Counted from the stretch's first letter, positions 23,734-34,540 are shown. The stretch: 64,000 bases of DNA from Halosimplex amylolyticum (GCF_051414035.1 NZ_JBLKNW010000003.1:248001-312000); one strand, 5' to 3'. Notes: a model not told the origin generated them from the letters alone. Made by a program: numbers and translations.

Positions 23734-24864
23734 ATGCAATCAAAGCTCGCTACCGACCTCTGGGCGGCGGTGCTGGCGCTCCCGCGCTGGCAGGGCCTCC
23801 TCGTCGTGGTCGGTGGGTCCCTGCTCTCGGCGTGGCTCGTCCGGGTCGGCGGCGACGTCGCGATCAAGCGGCTCACCCGGCGGATCCCTGGCGACGTCGA
23901 CGCAGTGATCTTCCGGAGCGTCCACCCCGCCGTGTACGTCACGGTGGTCCTCGTCGGGGGCTACCTCGGGATACGACTCCTCGTCGACGTGCCCGCGTGG
24001 ATCGACCCCTCGAAAGCGGGGATGCTGACGCTGGTCACCGTCGTCTGGGCGGTCCAGCTCGCGCGGATGGGCGGGGGCGTGTCGAACGAACTGACGAGCG
24101 ACGACACGGTCGGCAACCAGATGGTCCCCATCTTCCAGAACGTCTGGACGGCGTTGCTGCTGGGCGCCTCGGCGTTCCTCGTCCTCTGGTACTGGCGGGT
24201 GAACGTGACACCGCTGTTGGCGTCGGCGGGGGTGCTCGGCATCGTCATCGGTCTCGCCGCCCGGGACACCATCGCCAACCTCTTCGGGTCGATCGCGCTG
24301 TACGCCGACGGGACCTACAAGGTGGGCGACTTCGTCGTCCTCGAATCCGGCGAGCGCGGCCGCGTCGAGGACATCTCCATCCGCTCGACGGTCCTGCGGA
24401 CGCGCGACGACCTGCTGGTGACCGTCCCCAACGCCGTGCTCAACACCGCCACGATCACCAACGAGTCCTCGCCCGAGCGCGAGCGCCGAGTCCGCGTGTC
24501 CGTCGGCGTCGCCTACGGGACCGACGTCGACCACGTCGAGGAGACGCTGCACGCGGTCGCCGCCGCCGAGGACGTGGTGCTGGACGAACCCGAACCGCGC
24601 GTCCGGTTCCGCGGGTTCGGCGAGTCCGCGCTCGACGTCGAGTTGCTCTGCTGGATTCCCGCGCCCGTCCTGCGCGGCCGCGCGACCCACCGTCTGAACA
24701 AGGCCGTCTACCGGGCGTTCCTCGACGAAGGCATCGAGATCCCGTTCCCCCAGCGGGTGGTGACGATGAACGGCGCGTCCGACGGCGGACTGCGATCGGT
24801 CGACCAACGGTCAACCGACGGGACACCGATGGACGCTGCGACCGACGGCGGACCGACGGGCTGA
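23734..24864 (+). CDS. MscS-family mechanosensitive channel
   Basis: This 376-residue protein has four or five N-terminal transmembrane segments, then the MscS pore and beta domain: LLASAGVLGIVIGLAARDTI with ANLFGSIALYADGTYKVGDF, then GRVEDISIRSTVLRTRDD and VPNAVLNTATITN. The C-terminal alpha/beta domain ends with EGIEIPFPQRVVTM, typical of the family, and a 35-residue acidic tail. It releases solutes on osmotic down-shock, which matters for a halophile. Confidence 0.93.
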   Translation: MQSKLATDLWAAVLALPRWQGLLVVVGGSLLSAWLVRVGGDVAIKRLTRRIPGDVDAVIFRSVHPAVYVTVVLVGGYLGIRLLVDVPAWIDPSKAGMLTLVTVVWAVQLARMGGGVSNELTSDDTVGNQMVPIFQNVWTALLLGASAFLVLWYWRVNVTPLLASAGVLGIVIGLAARDTIANLFGSIALYADGTYKVGDFVVLESGERGRVEDISIRSTVLRTRDDLLVTVPNAVLNTATITNESSPERERRVRVSVGVAYGTDVDHVEETLHAVAAAEDVVLDEPEPRVRFRGFGESALDVELLCWIPAPVLRGRATHRLNKAVYRAFLDEGIEIPFPQRVVTMNGASDGGLRSVDQRSTDGTPMDAATDGGPTG

Positions 24865-24935
24865 CTCCACCCGGACGTGACCCGCGCCGCGACGCTTCGA
24901 AAGGGAATTACGGCCCCGTCGCCCACTGACTGCCA

Positions 24936-26294
24936 ATGACCGACGACGTTCTCGACCTGGCTCGACGGGCCGTCGAGACGGGGCCGCTCTGTGACCCCTG
25001 TCTCGGCCGGCTCGTCGCCGAGCGGAGCTTCGGCCTCACGAATCGCGAGCGCGGCCGGAGCCTCCGGGTCGCCGTCGCGCTCGCCGACGACCGCCCCGTC
25101 GCCGACCTCGAACCCGACGAGCCGTGCTGGGTCTGCGAGGGCGAGTCGGACGAGGAGCGAGTCCGGGAGTGGGCCGAGCGCGCCGCCTACGCCGTCCGGG
25201 ACTACGACTTCGAGACCTTCCAGGTCGGGACGCGCGTCCCGCCGCTGTTCGAGGAGAACGACACGCTGCTGCGCGACGATCTGGGACTCGACGACGACGC
25301 CGGCGAGGCGCTCAAGACCGAACTCAACCGCGAGGTAGGGAAGCGATTCGGCCGCGAGACCGACACCGAGGTGGAGTTCCAGCGCCCCGACGTGCAGGTC
25401 ACGCTGAACCTCGGCGACGACACCGTCGACGCGCAGGTCAACTCCGCGTTCGTCTACGGCCGTTACCGGAAACTCGAACGGGACATCCCGCAGACGAAGT
25501 GGCCCTGTTCGGACTGCAACGGCACCGGCCTCAACCGCGGGGAGATCTGCGAGGGCTGTGACGGCTCGGGCTACCGCTACGACGAGAGCGTCGAGCAGCT
25601 CACCGCGCCCGTCGTCGAGGAAGCGATGGACGGGGAGTCGGCGACCTTCCACGGCGCCGGCCGCGAGGACGTCGACGCGCTGATGCTCGAAGGCGGGCGC
25701 CCGTTCGTCATCGAGATCGAAGAGCCCCGCGAGCGGACGGTCGACGCCGCCGCGCTCCAGCCCGAGATCAACGACTTCGCCGACGGCAAGGTCGAGGTGC
25801 TCGACCTCCGCCAGGCGACCTACGAGATGGTCGAGCGCGTCAAGGAACTCGACGCCAGCAAGACCTACCGGATGGACGTCGAGTTCGAGGACGACGTGGA
25901 TGCCGACGCCTTCGCCGCGGCGCTGGACGAACTGGAGGGCACGACCGTCGAACAGCGGACGCCCCAGCGCGTCGACCACCGGCGCGCCGACATCGAACGG
26001 ACCCGCGACGTGTACGAGATCGAGGGCGAACTGGCCGACGAGCGCCACGCGACCGTGGAACTCCACGGCGAGGGCGGCCTCTACGTGAAGGAACTCGTCT
26101 CCAGCGACGAGGGGCGCACGGAGCCGAGCCTGGCCGGCCTGCTCGGCGTCGACGCCGAAGTGACGGCGCTGGACGTGCTCGACGTGCAGGGCGAGGACGA
26201 ACCGTTCGCGAAGGCGGAGTTCTTCCGCGACAGTCCGGCAGGGGCCGACGACGGGGCGGACGACGGCGAGGCCGCGGACGCGGACGGCGACTGA
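24936..26294 (+). CDS. pus10: tRNA pseudouridine synthase Pus10
   Basis: This 452-residue archaeal Pus10 makes pseudouridine 54/55 in the T-arm. The N-terminal Cys module CDPCLGRLVAERSFGLTNRE and CWVCEG is followed by a THUMP-like region (residues about 55-190) and by a CSDCNGTG...CEGCDGSG zinc insertion. The catalytic part follows: GREDVDALMLEGGRPFVIEI with the expected catalytic Asp, then YRMDVEFEDD and VYEIEGEL. The C-terminus has a short acidic extension. The start fits a 71-nt spacer after mscS. Confidence 0.93.
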   Translation: MTDDVLDLARRAVETGPLCDPCLGRLVAERSFGLTNRERGRSLRVAVALADDRPVADLEPDEPCWVCEGESDEERVREWAERAAYAVRDYDFETFQVGTRVPPLFEENDTLLRDDLGLDDDAGEALKTELNREVGKRFGRETDTEVEFQRPDVQVTLNLGDDTVDAQVNSAFVYGRYRKLERDIPQTKWPCSDCNGTGLNRGEICEGCDGSGYRYDESVEQLTAPVVEEAMDGESATFHGAGREDVDALMLEGGRPFVIEIEEPRERTVDAAALQPEINDFADGKVEVLDLRQATYEMVERVKELDASKTYRMDVEFEDDVDADAFAAALDELEGTTVEQRTPQRVDHRRADIERTRDVYEIEGELADERHATVELHGEGGLYVKELVSSDEGRTEPSLAGLLGVDAEVTALDVLDVQGEDEPFAKAEFFRDSPAGADDGADDGEAADADGD

Positions 26295-26361
26295 CCGACC
26301 AAGCGGCCGAAGCCACCGCCACCGACGGAGCCAAGAGGGACGGTGCGAGTTGTGGGAGCGA

Positions 26362-27378
26362 ATGCCGACGATCGACGACTACCCCTCGGTCTCGCTGCAC
26401 AACGTCGCGGAGACGGTTCCCGCCGACTGGACGGACGACGGCGATCGCCTGCACCGCCTTCCGGCCGATGTCGCCGCGCAGCTGAACGAGATGGCCGACG
26501 GCCGCGTCCGTGAGCCCTCCGGGAGCGAGCTCCGGTTCGTACCCGAGACCGACGACGCGGAGATCGAAGTGACGCTCTCGGCCGAGGAGGCGGGCCAGTT
26601 CCGCGTGTTCTGGGGGCCGTTCCAGCCCTGGAAGCCCACGGACATCGGGCCGGAGCCCGAGACGTACACGCTCGCGGTGCCCGAGCGGGTCCGGAAGCTC
26701 GACACCGAGGTGGACAGCCGGTTCGACCCGCGCGTCTGCCGCATTCTCTTCGAGCGCACGCCGGCGGTCGCCGTCCACGACGTGACGGGCGACTGCCGCC
26801 CGCCCGGACCCGAGGAACTGCCCGACACGCGGTACCTCGCCTACGGCACGTCGATCACCGAGGGCGCCGCGTCGTCGGCGACGCACCTGAACTACGTCTC
26901 GCGGACCGCCCGCGCGCTGGGGTGGGACGCGCTGAACTTCGGCTGTTCCGGGTCGGCGTACGCCGACCTGCCGATGGCGGAGTACGTCACCGACCGCGAC
27001 GACTGGGACGTGGCCACGCTCGCGCTGTCGATCAACATGGCCAACCAGGACTTCTCGGTCGCGGCGTTCGAGGAGCGCGCCGAGGCGTTCGTCCGGACAA
27101 TCGTCGACGCCCACCCGGACAAACCGATCGCCTGCATCACGCTGTTCCCGTTCTACCCGGACGTGATCGAGGGCGGCGACGCCGAACGCGCCGAGGCGTT
27201 CCGCGCGGCGGTCCGGGAGATCGTCGCCGAAACCGACCACCCGGATATATTCGTGATCGAGGGCACCGACCTGACGGACGTGTCGGGGTACTCCGCGGAC
27301 ATCCTCCACCCGGGCGACGCCGGGATGGAAGCCATCGGACGCAACCTGGCCCGACACCTCGACGAGCGGATCGAGTGA
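26362..27378 (+). CDS. SGNH/GDSL-type hydrolase
   Basis: This 338-residue protein has an N-terminal carbohydrate-binding-like beta domain (residues about 45-140), then an SGNH hydrolase: block I YLAYGTSITEG (Ser in the GTSI form), block II NFGCSGSAY, block III near LSINMANQD, and block V DILHPGDAGM with the catalytic Asp and His. It acts as an esterase or lipase on an unknown acyl substrate. No signal peptide is visible, so it is probably cytoplasmic. The ATG at 26362 (MPTIDDY) is chosen over the one at 26350. Confidence 0.85.
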   Translation: MPTIDDYPSVSLHNVAETVPADWTDDGDRLHRLPADVAAQLNEMADGRVREPSGSELRFVPETDDAEIEVTLSAEEAGQFRVFWGPFQPWKPTDIGPEPETYTLAVPERVRKLDTEVDSRFDPRVCRILFERTPAVAVHDVTGDCRPPGPEELPDTRYLAYGTSITEGAASSATHLNYVSRTARALGWDALNFGCSGSAYADLPMAEYVTDRDDWDVATLALSINMANQDFSVAAFEERAEAFVRTIVDAHPDKPIACITLFPFYPDVIEGGDAERAEAFRAAVREIVAETDHPDIFVIEGTDLTDVSGYSADILHPGDAGMEAIGRNLARHLDERIE

Positions 27379-27583
27379 CGGCACCGGCCGACTGCGGCGG
27401 CCATCGGACCGCGCGAGAGGCGCGGTCGCCCGCGTTTCCGTCGCTGTGACTCGGCCGACGGCGCCCCGCGGCCGGTCCCGTCGCGGAAAACGGCCACTAG
27501 CGGCCCGGAGGCGGCAGACGCGTGTCAGACGGTCGGCGTCTCGACCGCGACAGCTTAAATACCAGCAGGCACAAGGCGCCGCC
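27379..27583. promoter_or_regulatory. Spacer with TATA box of rnhB (27555-27561)
   Basis: This 205-bp spacer has no gene. TTAAATA at 27555-27561 lies 23 nt before the rnhB ATG, the clearest promoter element here. Confidence 0.65.
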
Positions 27584-28342
27584 ATGCACGAGTTCGGCGT
27601 CGACGAGGCCGGCAAGGGGCCGGTGTTGGGCTCGATGTTCGCGGCGGCGGTCGCCGTCGACCCGGCCGACCTGCCCGACGACGTCGGCGACTCGAAGGGG
27701 ATCGCCCCCGCCCGCCGCGAGGAACTCGCCGCGACCATCCGCGAGGTCGGCGCCGTCGGCGTCGCCGAGATCTCCGTCGACCGCATCGACGACGACGAGA
27801 CGGACATGAACTCGCTGACCGTCGCCGCCCACGCCGAGGCCATCGAGAGACTCGTCGACGCGGCCGACGAGTCTCCCGATCCCGACGACCCCCACTCGGG
27901 GTACGTCGACGCCTGTGACACGAACGCCGTCCGCTTCGAGCGCCGAGTCGAGGACGGCACCGACGCCGCGGTCGACCTGCGGGCCGAGCACGACGCCGAC
28001 GAGACCTATCCCGTCGTCGGCGCGGCGAGCATCGTCGCGAAGGTGGCCCGCGACGCCCACGTCGACGCGCTCGCCGACCGCTACGGCGCCGTCGGCAGCG
28101 GCTATCCCGGCGACGGGACGACCCGCGACTTCCTCGAATCCTACGTCGCCGACCACGACGCCCTCCCGCCGTGTGCCCGCGAGTCCTGGAAGACCAGCCA
28201 GGACGTGCTCGCGGCCGCCTCCCAGTCCTCGCTCGGCGAGTTCCAGCCCGACGGTGGCCGCGTCGGCGGCGACGCGAGCGGCGAAACCGAAGTGCGCTCG
28301 GACGGCGGCAGCCACGAGCGGACGACGCTCGACGATTTCTAA
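27584..28342 (+). CDS. rnhB: Ribonuclease HII
   Basis: This 252-residue protein starts MHEFGVDEAGKGPVLGSMFA, which holds the first two catalytic acids (D-E), and continues with DSKGIAPARREELA, YVDACDTN (third acid), and PVVGAASIVAKVARDAHVDA, all diagnostic of RNase HII. It removes RNA primers and misincorporated ribonucleotides from DNA. The C-terminal about 35 residues are an acidic Gly/Ser tail beyond the usual domain. A hairpin element begins directly at its stop. Confidence 0.95.
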   Translation: MHEFGVDEAGKGPVLGSMFAAAVAVDPADLPDDVGDSKGIAPARREELAATIREVGAVGVAEISVDRIDDDETDMNSLTVAAHAEAIERLVDAADESPDPDDPHSGYVDACDTNAVRFERRVEDGTDAAVDLRAEHDADETYPVVGAASIVAKVARDAHVDALADRYGAVGSGYPGDGTTRDFLESYVADHDALPPCARESWKTSQDVLAAASQSSLGEFQPDGGRVGGDASGETEVRSDGGSHERTTLDDF

Positions 28343-28558
28343 ACCATCTTTTTCCCGACCGGGTTTCCGCAGCGAGCGGAGCGAGCGAGGAAACCCGGTC
28401 GGCAAAAACATGGTCTTGCCGAGCGGAGCGAGGCAAGGCTCGGAAGTCGCAGTCCGCGCAGTGAGCGAAGCGAACGAGCAGAACCGTCTTCCGGTGGTGA
28501 AAAAGGCCGCTCGCGCTTCGCGCGAGCGGAGAACCGGGCCTCGCTTCGCTCGGCCCGG
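28343..28558 (+). repeat. Two-part hairpin element, copy A
   Basis: Part 1 is a near-perfect 26-nt inverted repeat: 28343-28368 pairs with 28389-28414 around a 20-nt loop. It starts ACCATCTTTTT and closes with CAAAAACATGGT. A smaller hairpin CTTGCC...GGCAAG follows (28415-28437). Part 2 begins with GGTGAAAAAGG (about 28495-28506) and carries two hairpins: 28507-28515 with 28521-28529, and 28534-28540 with 28552-28558. It sits between rnhB and the DUF5783 gene. Copies B and C share this plan with different stem sequences. It may serve as a terminator of rnhB. Confidence 0.85.
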
Positions 28559-28608
28559 ATACTCAAGACAACGAAGTCGTTTACCGGCGCGCAGTCGTGT
28601 TTCGGACT

Positions 28609-28935
28609 ATGACCGCTTTCGACCCGGAGAAGTTCGAAGACAAGTACGTCCACTACATGGACGAACTCCAGACGGCGTACAGGAACGCGTACCAGCACTT
28701 CCACGGCCGGTACGACTCGACGCTGCTCAAGGCGATCGACCGCCAGGTGCTCGACGGGAGCGAACCGTTCTACGAGGGGGACGGCGAGTTCCGGGTCGAA
28801 CTCCCCGAGAACCCGCGTGAACGCGCAGGGGACCTCCCCGTCGACGACGAGACGTTCGACGCGGTTCTCCAGGAGTTCGTCGACCGGATCGAACTCGAAC
28901 TGCGGCGCGTCTTCGAGTTCGACGACGCCGAATAG
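28609..28935 (+). CDS. DUF5783-like small haloarchaeal protein
   Basis: This 108-residue acidic helical protein (FDPEKFEDKYVHYMDELQTA, DSTLLKAIDRQVLDGSEPFY, FVDRIELELRRVFEFDD) closely fits the haloarchaeal family I know as DUF5783; its function is unknown. The ATG at 28609 is preferred over the upstream one at 28597. It is a single gene between element A and the convergent CutA-like gene. Confidence 0.75.
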   Translation: MTAFDPEKFEDKYVHYMDELQTAYRNAYQHFHGRYDSTLLKAIDRQVLDGSEPFYEGDGEFRVELPENPRERAGDLPVDDETFDAVLQEFVDRIELELRRVFEFDDAE

Positions 28936-28974
28936 GTAGGGACCGAACAGAGCGGGCGGAGTCGGGGCCGTTCG

Positions 28975-29283
28975 TCACCTGGTCTGGTCCTCGATCCACG
29001 CCAGGTACTCGTCTCTCGCATCGATTTCGGTGTGCGTGACGCCGGGCAACTCGTCGGGGTGGTCCCCGTCGACGAGTTCGTACAGCAGGTCCAGCTGATC
29101 GGACGTCGTGAAGGCCGTGATCGTCCAGTAGCGCTGTTCGTTCACCTCGCCGTCCCACCAGTAGTGGCTCGTGCCCGAGGACGTCCGTGTCCCCGCGGCG
29201 ATCCGCTCTTCGACGAGTACCCGAGACAGTTGGTGCGCGGCCGTCTCGTCCGGGACGCCGATTCGAACGGCGAGATAGGACAT
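28975..29283 (-). CDS. CutA1-like divalent cation tolerance protein
   Basis: This 102-residue protein follows the CutA plan: an N-terminal strand LAVRIGVPDE, LVEERIAAGTRTSSGTSHYW, the mid YWWDGEVNEQRYW (canonical WxG segment), and the end DARDEYLAWIEDQT. CutA forms stable trimers; a role in metal tolerance is reported for the bacterial protein but its molecular task is unclear. The canonical AAC near the start of helix 1 is replaced by AAG, so the usual Cys is absent. Confidence 0.75.
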   Translation of the reverse strand: MSYLAVRIGVPDETAAHQLSRVLVEERIAAGTRTSSGTSHYWWDGEVNEQRYWTITAFTTSDQLDLLYELVDGDHPDELPGVTHTEIDARDEYLAWIEDQTR

Positions 29284-29376
29284 GGACGCTCAGTCGTCGC
29301 TACGGGAAAAATACCTGGCGGGCCGTCTCTCTTCGGCGCGAGTGGATAGAAACGATGGCGAAACGGGGGCGAACCG

Positions 29377-30972
29377 TTAGTCTCGCTGTTGCTCGCTCAG
29401 CATCAGGTTCCGCAGCACGTCACCGTACGCGGGACGCGTCACGAGCACGCCGATGAGGACGCCGACGATGGTGACGATGGCGAAGCCCTGCAGGTCCCCG
29501 AGCGAGAGGAAGGCGAGCGGGCTCATCGCGATGATGGTCGTCACCGCGGCGGCGCCGATGACCCAGAACGCCTTGCGGAAGCGGTTCTGGAACACCCTGC
29601 CGGTCGCGATCTCACCCTCGTTGAGGATCTCGTCGGCGATGATCAACAGGTCGTCCACACCGGTCCCGATGACTGCGATGAACCCGGCGATGTACGAGAG
29701 GTTGAGCGGGAGGCCGATAGCGGCGGCGAACCCGAGGAGCAGGTACACCTCGGCGGCGGCCGTCGCCAGCATCGGGAGCGCGACGCGCGGGTTCTTGTAT
29801 CGCAGGAACACCATCCCGCTGACGGCGAGCCACGCGATCAGGCCCGTCAGCAGCGCTCGGGACTTGAACCGGTCGCCGAGGCTCTGCTGGAGGAAGAGCA
29901 CGGTCCCCTCGTCGACGGCGAGTTCGGTCGGCAGCGCGCCGGCGCGCAGGTTGACCTGCAGGCTCTGGGCTTCGTCCATCGAGGTGGTCTGCATCTGGAA
30001 GGTCGGCGCCTTCTGGAACTCGCCGGACTCGATGGACTCGGCGAGACCGGGGTTCAGGTAGGCGGCGTAGACGACGTCGCCGTCGACCACGGTGTACAGG
30101 CAGTACCCCGCGTCGGAGGGTTGCGAGCGATAGCGACAGCGCTGGCTGCCGGTCGCCTCGCTCGACGTGAACCCGAGGTCGACGAGCGCCTGCGAGTAGT
30201 TCTGCGCGTCTTCCTCGGTGAGCGTCGCCGGGACGTAGGGACTACCGTTGCGGTCCGTGTCGGCGACGCCGATCTGCGAGCGTTCGAGCTGGCGGTTCGT
30301 GAGCACCGTCTCGTTGCGGTACTCGGTGCCGTTGTCGCCCTCGACCGGGTAGTGGGCGACGATGCGGACCTCGCCCTGGTCGCCGATGAGGTTCAGCACC
30401 TGCGTCGTGTTCGCGTTGGGGACGTCCACGACGACGTAGTGTTCGCCGGTGGCGGAGCGCTGGTCCGTCACGGTCCCGCCGCTCAGCCCCCCGCGGTTGA
30501 TCTTCGCCTCGATCGTGTCGACGGTCTGCTGGCGCGTCTCCCCGGTGACGCCCCGTCGGAACGTCGCGTCCGCGGTGTCGAGACCCGCGGTCTGTAGGGC
30601 CGAACGGAAGCGTTCTTCGCTGACGTTCCGTTCGAGCACCTCGACCGCGTCGCCGTTACCCGTGTTCAGCCTGACGTTCACGTCGCCGCCGGTGACGTTC
30701 ATCTCGGTCGCGATCGTCTCGCGGATGCTCGCCCGGTTGTTCTGGTCGATGCCGAGGTTCTCGGCGGTCGTGCCGACCAGTGGCGCGCGGATGCGCGTCC
30801 CGCCGGCGAGTTCCAGCCCGTATTTGAGGTTCGTCGGATCGGTCGACGCGCCGACCGAAGAGCTGTTGTTCGCACCGGGATCGGGGGCGGCGGCCGGGGC
30901 GAACAGGGCCGCCGTCGACGCGAGGACGAACACGACGAGCATGACGATCCGCCAGTTCGCGCGCAGGTTCAT
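29377..30972 (-). CDS. secD: Protein translocase subunit SecD
   Basis: This 531-residue membrane protein has an N-terminal transmembrane helix, then LKYGLELAGGTRIRAPL (the D1 motif of SecD), a long extracellular domain (about residues 50-345), and five C-terminal helices with IAVIGTGVDDLLIIADEILN, the conserved RND-type segment. SecD with SecF uses the ion gradient to help preproteins leave the Sec channel. Its start overlaps the secF stop by 4 nt, the usual archaeal secF-secD order. Confidence 0.95.
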   Translation of the reverse strand: MNLRANWRIVMLVVFVLASTAALFAPAAAPDPGANNSSSVGASTDPTNLKYGLELAGGTRIRAPLVGTTAENLGIDQNNRASIRETIATEMNVTGGDVNVRLNTGNGDAVEVLERNVSEERFRSALQTAGLDTADATFRRGVTGETRQQTVDTIEAKINRGGLSGGTVTDQRSATGEHYVVVDVPNANTTQVLNLIGDQGEVRIVAHYPVEGDNGTEYRNETVLTNRQLERSQIGVADTDRNGSPYVPATLTEEDAQNYSQALVDLGFTSSEATGSQRCRYRSQPSDAGYCLYTVVDGDVVYAAYLNPGLAESIESGEFQKAPTFQMQTTSMDEAQSLQVNLRAGALPTELAVDEGTVLFLQQSLGDRFKSRALLTGLIAWLAVSGMVFLRYKNPRVALPMLATAAAEVYLLLGFAAAIGLPLNLSYIAGFIAVIGTGVDDLLIIADEILNEGEIATGRVFQNRFRKAFWVIGAAAVTTIIAMSPLAFLSLGDLQGFAIVTIVGVLIGVLVTRPAYGDVLRNLMLSEQQRD

Positions 30973-31826
30973 CGGCTCACCCCCTCGAACTTGTACCAGC
31001 GAAGCAGGCTCAGGTTCATCATGTAGGTGTTCATCAGGTCGACGACCAGCCCGAAGACGAGCACGATCGCCAGATCCGGGAGCAGCGGGATCCGGAACAG
31101 CGACGAGACGATGTACATCACCGTCATCGCCGCGATGGAGGTGACGGTCATCGTCACACCGGTCTGCATCGCGCGGTAGGTGCTCTCGTAGAAGCTCCCA
31201 CGTCGGCGGAGGATGTGGTTGTTCAAGAGGATGTCAGAGTCGACGGAGTACCCGATAAGCATCAGGAGTGCCGCGACCGACCCCAGCGAGAGCTTGATCC
31301 CGAAGAGGTTCATCAGCGCGAGCGGGATGATGATGTCGGAGAACGCCGAGAGGACGACCGCGATGGAGGGCACGAACGAGCGGAACAGGACGAAGATGAG
31401 GATGCTCATCCCGACGAACGCGACGCCGATGCCCATGAGCGCGAGGCGCTGGGCGTCGGCGCCGAAGCTCGCCGACCGCGTCTGTATCGAGACGATCTCG
31501 TAGCCGGCCGACTCCACCTGCGAGCGGATGGTATCCGTGTCGGTCGACTGCGTGGTGACGATGTACTCGTTCGACCCCGCGACCGGCTGGACGCCGTCGG
31601 TCTCGAACTCGAGCGCCTGTCTGACCTCCGTCTGTGACGCGTCGGTCGCTATCTGAACCTCGGTCCCCCCGGTGAACTCGATACCCGGTGTGACCGGTGC
31701 CCCGGTCGTCAGGTACCACCCCGCGAGGACCAGCAACGCCAGTGCCAGCAGCGCGAGCGGAACGGCCGCGAGCTGGCGGTTTGAGTACCGGTCGTACTCC
31801 GGTTCCGGTACTACGAACTCGACCAT
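30969..31826 (-). CDS. secF: Protein translocase subunit SecF
   Basis: This 285-residue protein has six transmembrane helices. GIEFTGGTEVQI is the SecF signature after the first helix; the C-terminal half has FSDIIIPLALMNLFGIKLSL and LLMLIGYSVDSDILLNNHIL, the conserved membrane motifs. The ATG at 31826 is chosen over far upstream starts: TTATC at 31852-31856 lies about 25 nt away and residues before it are low-complexity. Confidence 0.95.
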   Translation of the reverse strand: MVEFVVPEPEYDRYSNRQLAAVPLALLALALLVLAGWYLTTGAPVTPGIEFTGGTEVQIATDASQTEVRQALEFETDGVQPVAGSNEYIVTTQSTDTDTIRSQVESAGYEIVSIQTRSASFGADAQRLALMGIGVAFVGMSILIFVLFRSFVPSIAVVLSAFSDIIIPLALMNLFGIKLSLGSVAALLMLIGYSVDSDILLNNHILRRRGSFYESTYRAMQTGVTMTVTSIAAMTVMYIVSSLFRIPLLPDLAIVLVFGLVVDLMNTYMMNLSLLRWYKFEGVSR

Positions 31827-32103
31827 GCCGGTGGGTGTGCGACGCCCGCCGATAAGCCTTCTCCATTCCGTCTCGGCGCCCCCGTCGACGGCGTCCGACC
31901 GCTGCGACGGAACGCCCGACCGCGCTCGCTGGACGGAACGCTCTCCCGCATCCGCCGGGACGGAACGCCCGGGCCCGCCCTCACGCTCTCGCGACCTCGA
32001 ACGCGTCGCTGGCGCCCCCGCGACCGCGGGATGTCTCTGGGATCGACCGACCGTCGACACCCAAAGGCACTTTTTCTTTCGCTTGTTACCACCCACTAAC
32101 CCG
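31827..32103. promoter_or_regulatory. Divergent promoter spacer secF / PAN
   Basis: This 277-bp spacer holds the secF TATA-like element (minus strand, 31850-31856) and, about 30 nt ahead of the PAN ATG, a T-rich run (CACTTTTTCTTTC, 32069-32081). The middle is GC-rich and shows no gene. Confidence 0.45.
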
Positions 32104-33324
<1,221 letters not shown>

Positions 33325-33326
33325 GA

Positions 33327-33486
33327 CCATCTTTTTCGCGGACGGGTTTCCTCGGTCGCCTACGGCGACCTGCGGGAACCCGTCCGCCAAAAACATGGGT
33401 GAAAAAGGCCGCTCGCGCTCCGCGCGAGCGGTGAACCGGCTCGCTCACTCCGTTCGCTCGCCGGACGCTCGGCACCTCCGCACCGC
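33327..33486 (+). repeat. Two-part hairpin element, copy B
   Basis: This begins 2 nt after the PAN stop. The left arm 33327-33351 (CCATCTTTTT then CGCGGACGGGTTTCC) pairs with 33374-33398, with a nested GGTCGCC/GGCGACC hairpin in the loop. Part 2 starts GGTGAAAAAGGCC at about 33398 and has the hairpin CCGCTCGCG...CGCGAGCGG (33409-33431), then CCGGCTCGC...GCTCGCCGG. It has the same layout as copy A, and the second-part first hairpin is nearly identical to copy A. Confidence 0.85.
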
Positions 33487-33640
33487 GACTCCACCGCCCC
33501 AGCAACGCACCGCGACCCCGCTCTCCTATCTCGTCGACGCAGGCGATCACGTTCCCTCACTACCACTAGTAGTTGTTTAAGGATTAGGACTAAATGCAGG
33601 ATGTTCGTCTACGTTTATCGTGATACGGTGATCGAAACCG
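33487..33640 (+). promoter_or_regulatory. nadE upstream region with TATCGTGATA palindrome (33616-33625)
   Basis: A TATA-like TTTATC at 33614-33619 lies about 25 nt before the nadE ATG and overlaps the palindromic TATCGTGATA. The same core occurs twice ahead of the DUF4188 gene near 54350 and 54390, so it may be a regulator site covering the TATA element. Confidence 0.45.
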
Positions 33641-34540
33641 ATGTTATCTAACGACGCCGATACCGAGACGAGCAGTGAGGCGGAGCCAGGCTTTCTCACG
33701 GATCGCAGGGATCTGGAGGCGATACACGAGCAGATAGTCGGATTCGTCAAGGACACAGTGACGAAGGCGGGGGCTCGGGGGGTCGTCGTCGGTCTGAGCG
33801 GGGGGATCGACTCGACGCTGACGGCGAACCTGGCCGTACAGGCGCTCGGGAGCGAACGCGTCCTCGGGCTCGGGTTGCCGGCGCACACCGACGCGGACAA
33901 CGCCCAGGAAGCGCAGACGATGGCGGAGGGACTGGGGATCGAGTTCCGGGAAGTCGACCTGCGCCCGCTGGTGGACGTGTTCGAGGACCACGTCGCGGCC
34001 GAAGTCGCACCGTCGGGCGGCCGCCGGGAGATCGGGAACGTCACCGCGCGCCTGCGAATGTGCGCGCTGTACTACGCGGCGAACGCGCGCTCGTATCTCG
34101 TCTGCGGGACGGCCAACCGCTCGGAGTTACTGCTGGGGTACTTCACGAAGTACGGCGACGGCGGTGCCGACCTCTTTCCCCTGGGTGACCTCTACAAGAC
34201 CGAGGTCCGGGCGCTCGCCCAGCACGTCGGCGTCCCGCGGCGGATCATCGCCAAGGAACCCACCGCCGACCTGTGGGCGGGCCAGACCGACGCCGAGGAC
34301 CTGGGCGCGCGGTACTCGGCGATCGACCCGGTCCTCCGCCGCGTCGTCGACCGGAGCGAGCGCGTCGAGGACGCCGTGGAGGCCCTCGACGTCGACCCGG
34401 AGACGGCCGAGGCGGTCGCGGAACTGTACGTCGACTCGCTCCACAAGCGCGCGGTCCCGCCCACGCCCGGCGTCGACGGCCGCGGGAAGGGCGGCGAGTC
34501 CTACCCGCTGCACCTCGCTGCGATGGCGAACGGACTCTGA
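33641..34540 (+). CDS. nadE: NAD synthetase, ammonia-dependent
   Basis: This 299-residue protein has the PP-loop VVVGLSGGIDSTLTANLAVQ, then NVTARLRMCALYYAAN and YLVCGTANRSELLLGYFTKY with GDGGADLFPLGDLYKTEVRA, all diagnostic of NadE. It amidates nicotinic acid adenine dinucleotide to NAD using ATP and ammonia; there is no glutaminase domain. The N-terminal about 20 residues are an acidic extension. Confidence 0.95.
   Translation: MLSNDADTETSSEAEPGFLTDRRDLEAIHEQIVGFVKDTVTKAGARGVVVGLSGGIDSTLTANLAVQALGSERVLGLGLPAHTDADNAQEAQTMAEGLGIEFREVDLRPLVDVFEDHVAAEVAPSGGRREIGNVTARLRMCALYYAANARSYLVCGTANRSELLLGYFTKYGDGGADLFPLGDLYKTEVRALAQHVGVPRRIIAKEPTADLWAGQTDAEDLGARYSAIDPVLRRVVDRSERVEDAVEALDVDPETAEAVAELYVDSLHKRAVPPTPGVDGRGKGGESYPLHLAAMANGL

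Noticed and set aside
28343..28558. Hairpin elements as insertion sequences
   Set aside because: They have no transposase and no target-site duplication is evident; they fit a small structured repeat better.
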